In this document: in pieces, positions 6,219-9,758 of the stretch
Layout: each line of letters opens with the position of its first letter
Position numbering within the stretch: position 1 is the stretch's first letter
Origin: an uncultured Haemophilus sp.
GTDB taxonomy: Bacteria > Pseudomonadota > Gammaproteobacteria > Enterobacterales > Pasteurellaceae
Length of the DNA: 9,758 nucleotides
Assembly (NCBI GenBank): GCA_902481695.1
Contig: CABSXY010000054.1
Location: 1-9,758, forward strand
Reading direction: 5' to 3'
Notes under the pieces: generated by a model
Databases searched by the model: none
Told to the model about the DNA's origin: nothing
The model's input: only the letters and a program-made list of their open reading frames with translations
Translations under genes and position numbers: made by a program

Positions 6219-6848
6219 ATGAAAAAACAACTGACTTTTTATTTCATTCGCCACGGTAAAACTGTTTGGAATACGGAAGGTTTAATGCAAGGTCATGGCG
6301 ATTCCCCATTGACCGAAGAAGGCATTAGTGGTGCGAAAAAAACAGGTATTGCACTTAATAACATTCCCTTTGTTGCGGCCTACTCTAGTGTATTAAAACG
6401 TACCCTCGCGACAGCCTCTCATATTATTGGTGAAAGAGATATTCCGCTTTTCCATCACCAAGGTTTAAACGAACAGTATTTTGGTTCTTGGGAAGGACAA
6501 CTTGTCGATACGTTAAGAGAACACCCTGAATTCAAACAACTTATTAAAGATCCTGCCAATTACAAAGCTCAAGTAAATGGTGGAGAAACATTCGAGCAAT
6601 TGGGCGAACGTGTAATGAAAGCATTGCAGGATATTATTAAGATCCACGATCAAGGTAATATTCTCATTGTGTCACATGGCCATACCTTGCGTTTATTGCT
6701 TGCCTTATTAAACGGTGCAACCTGGCAAAATCACCGTGATGAAGATAAATCGGTATCGCTCATTAATACCTCAATAAGTGTTGTACATTATGACGATGAG
6801 AATGGTTTTCGCGTTGAGAAAATAAATGATGCAGATCATTTAAAATAA
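6219..6848 (+). CDS. Histidine phosphatase family protein (phosphoglycerate mutase-like)
   Basis: Cytoplasmic enzyme of the histidine phosphatase (branch 1) superfamily, 209 residues, without signal peptide. The catalytic core is complete: FIRHGKT with phospho-accepting His12 after Arg11, the TVWNTEGLMQGHGDSPLTEEG segment, Arg61 (KRTLATA), acid residue Glu85 in LNEQYFGSWEG, and the second His153 in VSHGHTLRLLL. Members this short are often named gpmB, but most act as phosphatases on small phosphorylated metabolites rather than as mutases, so I give no symbol; the substrate cannot be read from sequence. The ATG at 6219 is 13 bases beyond the operon terminator, with only a weak GGA (6208-6210) as ribosome site. 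Transcription must come from terminator read-through or a promoter overlapping the end of the channel gene. It converges on mrp. Confidence 0.92.
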   Translation: MKKQLTFYFIRHGKTVWNTEGLMQGHGDSPLTEEGISGAKKTGIALNNIPFVAAYSSVLKRTLATASHIIGERDIPLFHHQGLNEQYFGSWEGQLVDTLREHPEFKQLIKDPANYKAQVNGGETFEQLGERVMKALQDIIKIHDQGNILIVSHGHTLRLLLALLNGATWQNHRDEDKSVSLINTSISVVHYDDENGFRVEKINDADHLK

Positions 6849-6860
6849 GCAAACTTAGCT

Positions 6861-6906
6861 AAAAAAATAACCGCACTTTGGATGACCTAAAGTGCGGTTA
6901 ATTTTT
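6861..6906. terminator. Bidirectional terminator built from paired uptake sequences
   Basis: TAACCGCACTTT (6868-6879) and AAAGTGCGGTTA (6889-6900) form a perfect 12-base stem around a 9-base loop, GGATGACCT, whose GG and CC can pair further. Seven A (6861-6867) precede it and five T (6902-6906) follow, so it can act as an intrinsic terminator on both strands. It lies between the ends of the converging phosphatase gene and mrp. The two arms contain exact uptake cores at 6870-6878 (minus) and 6890-6898 (plus). This use of paired uptake sites is well known in Haemophilus. Confidence 0.9.
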
Positions 6907-6921
6907 ATGGTGTTTTTGTGA

Positions 6922-8034
6922 TTATTTTACTTCGCGGAATAAAATCTCACCAGGAATCACAGAACCTTGCCAGTAAAGTTCAGTTGATACTTTCTCTGCT
7001 AAATCTAAGAAAGATTTTGCAATTTCACTGTCTGGTGCAGCAACTACAGTTGGTTTACCCGCATCCAAATCTTGACGAACTTGGATATTCAACGGTAACT
7101 GACCTAATACTTTCACATTGTATTTTTGTGCCATTTTTTCTGCACCACCAGTACCGAAAATTGCTTCGTGGTGTCCACAATTGCTACAAATATGCATAGA
7201 CATATTTTCCACAATACCTAACACGGGTACAGACACACGTTCAAACATCGATACACCTTTCACGGCATCTAATAACGCAATATCTTGTGGCGTGGTAACC
7301 ACTACAGCTCCTGTTACAGGAATTTGTTGTGAAAGGGTTAATTGGATATCACCTGTACCCGGAGGCATATCGATCACTAAGTAATCCAAGCTATCCCATA
7401 AGGTTTCATTTAAAAGTTGGCTTAATGCACTACTTGCCATTGGACCACGCCAAATAGTCGCATTATCTTCATCCATTAAGAAACCAATCGAGTTTGCAGA
7501 TAAACCATGTGCTTTAATCGGTGTGATATGTTGGTTATCAGGTGACGTTGGGCGTTGATGCGGTGCACCTAACATATGCGGAATAGATGGACCGTAAATA
7601 TCTGCATCTAAGATCCCTACGCGAGCACCTTGAGCTTGTAAAGCAAGCGCAAGATTCACCGAAACGGATGATTTTCCTACCCCACCTTTACCTGAAGTCA
7701 CCGCAATGATGTTCTTCACGCCTTTAACAGCGGGTTGATTATTCGCACGTTTTAACGTTGCGATTTGATAATTCACCACCCATTTGATTTCTTTACTATC
7801 GGTCGCTTTTAATAAGGCATCCGAAAGCTGTTGTTTCACTTGCTCCACGCCAGTGTTCCATGCAAAAGGCAATTGTAATTCAATACGTAATACATCACCG
7901 CCTTTTTCAACTTTCTTCAAAGTTTTTAATTCGATTAAGTCTTTTTGTAAGGTTGGGTGTTGAAATTGTTGGAAAAGTTGCAGAACCTGAGATTGTTGTT
8001 CTGCCGTTAAATTTTCAGAAAAAGCAGTTGCCAT
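6922..8034 (-). CDS. apbC: Mrp/ApbC iron-sulfur cluster carrier ATPase
   Basis: Cytoplasmic P-loop protein of the Mrp/Nbp35 (MinD-like) family that binds and hands on Fe-S clusters as a dimer. 370 residues, as in E. coli Mrp/ApbC. A weakly conserved N-terminal MIP18/DUF59-like domain (about 12-75) precedes the nucleotide-binding domain: deviant Walker A GKGGVGKS (115-122, preceded by VTS), switch I-like DADIYGPS (143-150), DMPPGTGDIQLTL (222-234), and the family CxxC, Cys283 and Cys286 in MHICSNCGHHEAIFG, which bridges a cluster between subunits. The ATG at 8032-8034 is preceded by AAAGGA with a 5-base gap, a good ribosome site. It is divergent from metG, a pairing I recall from H. influenzae and E. 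coli. No defect seen. Confidence 0.96.
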   Translation of the reverse strand: MATAFSENLTAEQQSQVLQLFQQFQHPTLQKDLIELKTLKKVEKGGDVLRIELQLPFAWNTGVEQVKQQLSDALLKATDSKEIKWVVNYQIATLKRANNQPAVKGVKNIIAVTSGKGGVGKSSVSVNLALALQAQGARVGILDADIYGPSIPHMLGAPHQRPTSPDNQHITPIKAHGLSANSIGFLMDEDNATIWRGPMASSALSQLLNETLWDSLDYLVIDMPPGTGDIQLTLSQQIPVTGAVVVTTPQDIALLDAVKGVSMFERVSVPVLGIVENMSMHICSNCGHHEAIFGTGGAEKMAQKYNVKVLGQLPLNIQVRQDLDAGKPTVVAAPDSEIAKSFLDLAEKVSTELYWQGSVIPGEILFREVK

Positions 8035-8047
8035 AATATTCCTTTAA

Positions 8048-8064
8048 TAGTAGTAGGTAGTAGA
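8048..8064. repeat. Short imperfect TAG triplet repeat in the apbC leader
   Basis: On the plus strand three TAG units, one extra G, then two more TAG units and a partial one. It lies between the proposed apbC promoter and its ribosome site, so it would be transcribed as CTA repeats in the leader. Five units are too few to call it a switch. Confidence 0.6.
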
Positions 8065-8081
8065 GTAAATTTGTCAGGGAT

Positions 8082-8111
8082 ATTCTACCCCTTTTCCCCC
8101 TCAAATGTTAA
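8082..8111 (-). promoter_or_regulatory. apbC (mrp) promoter (-35 and -10)
   Basis: On the minus strand TTAACA (8106-8111, 5 of 6 to the -35 consensus) is followed after 18 bases by TAGAAT (8082-8087, 5 of 6 to the -10 consensus). The spacer is unusually rich in G on this strand. Transcription would start near 8075, giving a leader of about 41 bases. The -10 is the same hexamer as in the proposed glnS promoter. Confidence 0.6.
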
Positions 8112-8195
8112 GCTAAAAGTATAACTAAACTAGAAAAAATCACACTAATCGGGTAACATACTCGCAATTTTTGCAAAAAGAATAAGAGAAAAATA
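8112..8195 (+). other. Upstream region of metG, no clear promoter
   Basis: The metG promoter should lie here. TATAAC at 8120-8125 and TAGAAA at 8131-8136 resemble -10 elements, the latter with TTAAGC (8108-8113) 17 bases upstream, but none is convincing. GCAA-TTT-TTGC at 8164-8174 is a minor inverted repeat. I see no MetJ-type box (AGACGTCT repeats) and no riboswitch-like leader. Confidence 0.3.
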
Positions 8196-9758
8196 ATGAC
8201 AACTCAACCTCGTAAAATTTTAGTCACATGTGCATTACCTTATGCAAATGGTGCCATTCATTTAGGCCATATGTTAGAACACATTCAAGCGGATATTTGG
8301 GTGCGTTTCCAACGTATGCGTGGTAATAAAATTTATTTTGTGTGTGCTGATGATGCACATGGCACACCAATTATGCTTAATGCTGATAAATTAGGTATCA
8401 CACCAGAAGAATTAATCGCAAAAGCAAAAGCTGATCACGTCCGTGATTTTGCGGGCTTTAATATCAGTTTTGATAACTATCACTCTACTCACAGTGAAGA
8501 AAATAAACAACTCACCGCTGATATTTACAATAAATTAAAAGCAAAAGGCTTCATTAAAACAAAAGTCATTTCTCAGTTATTCGATCCTGAAAAGAACATG
8601 TTCTTACCGGATCGTTTCGTCAAAGGGACTTGCCCAAAATGTAAAGCTGAAGATCAATACGGTGATAACTGCGAAGTTTGTGCTTCGACTTATAGCCCGA
8701 TGGATTTAATTAATCCTCGTTCAGCTGTATCAGGTGCAACACCAATCATCAAAGAATCTGAACACTTCTTCTTTGACTTACCCGCTTTTGAAGGCATGTT
8801 AAAAGAATGGACTCGCTCTGGCTCGCTTCAGCCTGAAATTGCAAACAAAATGCAAGAATGGTTTGAAAGTGGTTTGCAACAATGGGATATCTCTCGTGAT
8901 GCACCTTATTTTGGTTTTGAAATTCCAGGTGCAAAAGATAAATTCTTCTATGTTTGGTTGGATGCGCCAATTGGCTACATGGCTTCTTTTAAAAATCTCT
9001 GCGATCGTGAAGGTATTGATTTTAATGAATTCTGGGGAGAAAACAGCGATGCAGAACTTTATCACTTTATTGGTAAAGATATCGTGTATTTCCACAGTCT
9101 ATTCTGGCCAGCGATGTTAGAAGGTAGCGAATTCCGCAAACCAACCAATGTATTTGCTCACGGTTATGTCACCGTAGATGGCGCCAAAATGTCAAAATCA
9201 CGCGGTACATTTATCCAAGCCAGCACCTATTTAAATCACATTGATCCTGAATGTTTGCGTTACTACTACGCAGCGAAATTAAACGATCGCATCGAAGATC
9301 TCGATTTCAATTTGGAAGATTTCGTTCAACGTGTCAATACAGATATCGTGAATAAATTAGTCAATTTAGCGTCTCGTAATGCGGGCTTTATCACAAAACG
9401 TTTTGAAGGCAAATTAGCAGATAAACTAGAAGACGAAGCGCTTTTTGCTGAATTTACAGCACAAGCTGAACAAATCGCTGCTTATTATGAAAGCCGCGAA
9501 TACAACAAAGCGATTCGTGAAATCATGGCATTAACTGATAAAGCCAATAAATATATTGATGAAAAAGCCCCTTGGGTCATTGCGAAAGAAGAAGGCAAAG
9601 AAGCTGAATTACAAGCGGTTTGCTCCATGGGGATCGAGCTTTTCCGTGTGTTAATGTCTTACTTAAAACCAGTTCTTCCAAAACTGGCTGAGCGAGCAGA
9701 AGCATTTTTACAAACAGAACTCACTTGGAATAATATTACACAGCCATTATTGGGTCAT
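8196..9758 (+). CDS. metG: Methionyl-tRNA synthetase (5' part, cut by window edge)
   Basis: Class I cytoplasmic synthetase that charges elongator and initiator tRNA-Met. The frame runs open for 521 codons from ATG 8196 to the right edge; full-length MetG with its C-terminal dimerisation domain is about 680, so about 160 residues are missing. Visible: the Rossmann fold start KILVTCALPYANGAIHLGH with HLGH at 22-25; the connective peptide with a four-cysteine zinc knuckle, Cys146, 149, 159 and 162, closely matching E. coli 145, 148, 158 and 161; FYVWLDAPIGYM; HFIGKDIVYFHSLFWPAML; KMSKS at 331-335; and the helical anticodon-binding domain with EYNKAIREIMALTDKANKYIDEKAPW. Ribosome site is weak (AAGAGA about 8 bases upstream), but the start gives exactly the family N-terminus. 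Divergent from apbC. No frameshift seen. Confidence 0.97.
   Translation, partial: MTTQPRKILVTCALPYANGAIHLGHMLEHIQADIWVRFQRMRGNKIYFVCADDAHGTPIMLNADKLGITPEELIAKAKADHVRDFAGFNISFDNYHSTHSEENKQLTADIYNKLKAKGFIKTKVISQLFDPEKNMFLPDRFVKGTCPKCKAEDQYGDNCEVCASTYSPMDLINPRSAVSGATPIIKESEHFFFDLPAFEGMLKEWTRSGSLQPEIANKMQEWFESGLQQWDISRDAPYFGFEIPGAKDKFFYVWLDAPIGYMASFKNLCDREGIDFNEFWGENSDAELYHFIGKDIVYFHSLFWPAMLEGSEFRKPTNVFAHGYVTVDGAKMSKSRGTFIQASTYLNHIDPECLRYYYAAKLNDRIEDLDFNLEDFVQRVNTDIVNKLVNLASRNAGFITKRFEGKLADKLEDEALFAEFTAQAEQIAAYYESREYNKAIREIMALTDKANKYIDEKAPWVIAKEEGKEAELQAVCSMGIELFRVLMSYLKPVLPKLAERAEAFLQTELTWNNITQPLLGH

Noticed and set aside
6206..6259. Short plus-strand frame starting at ATG 6206, overlapping the phosphatase start
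   Set aside because: It is 17 codons, starts right at the terminator T-run, and has no ribosome site; likely chance.
6918..7384. Plus-strand open frames opposite apbC
   Set aside because: They are antisense to conserved Mrp motifs, including the CxxC region, and the first begins at the converging terminator.
8749..9120. Open frames on both strands within metG
   Set aside because: All are shadows of the intact MetG frame, which carries conserved class I motifs across the same interval.
1..9758. tRNA, rRNA, CRISPR, insertion sequence, phage or toxin-antitoxin content
   Set aside because: No cloverleaf, spaced repeat array, transposase, integrase or paired small genes are seen; almost all the sequence is accounted for by the genes listed.

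Overview
The window looks like a chromosomal segment from a Pasteurellaceae bacterium, most likely a Haemophilus species close to H. parainfluenzae or H. influenzae. Evidence: six exact copies of the 9-base Haemophilus-type DNA uptake core (AAGTGCGGT, either strand), several with the expected AT-rich flank; AT-rich codon use; and proteins that read as typical gamma-proteobacterial orthologues. The genus is an inference from these signals, not from a database search.

Layout. (1) 1-1360, minus strand: 5' part of glnS (glutaminyl-tRNA synthetase), running off the left edge. (2) 1361-1581: divergent intergenic region with a good glnS promoter and, near the other gene, inverted repeats that may be an operator. 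(3) 1582-6165, plus strand: macA, macB and a NodT-type outer-membrane lipoprotein, i.e. all three parts of a MacAB efflux pump in one operon, ending in a strong intrinsic terminator. (4) 6219-6848, plus strand: a histidine phosphatase. (5) 6849-6921: an uptake-sequence hairpin that looks like a shared terminator for converging genes. (6) 6922-8034, minus strand: mrp/apbC, a P-loop Fe-S cluster carrier. (7) 8035-8195: divergent promoter region. (8) 8196-9758, plus strand: 5' part of metG (methionyl-tRNA synthetase), running off the right edge.

How the genes work together. MacA (inner-membrane-anchored periplasmic adaptor), MacB (ABC ATPase/permease) and the outer-membrane channel should form a trans-envelope pump for macrolides, peptides or other periplasmic substrates. 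The other genes are housekeeping (two aminoacyl-tRNA synthetases, an Fe-S carrier) or of uncertain substrate (the phosphatase). The pump operon sits between conserved genes and is the only accessory-like part.

I found no RNA genes, CRISPR array, insertion sequence, prophage or evidence of a new multi-gene system. Points worth a second look are regulatory or structural: a perfect TetR-like inverted repeat upstream of macA, a serine/threonine-rich loop in MacA, an inverted pair of uptake sequences inside the macB reading frame, and a phosphatase gene that starts 13 bases after a strong terminator.
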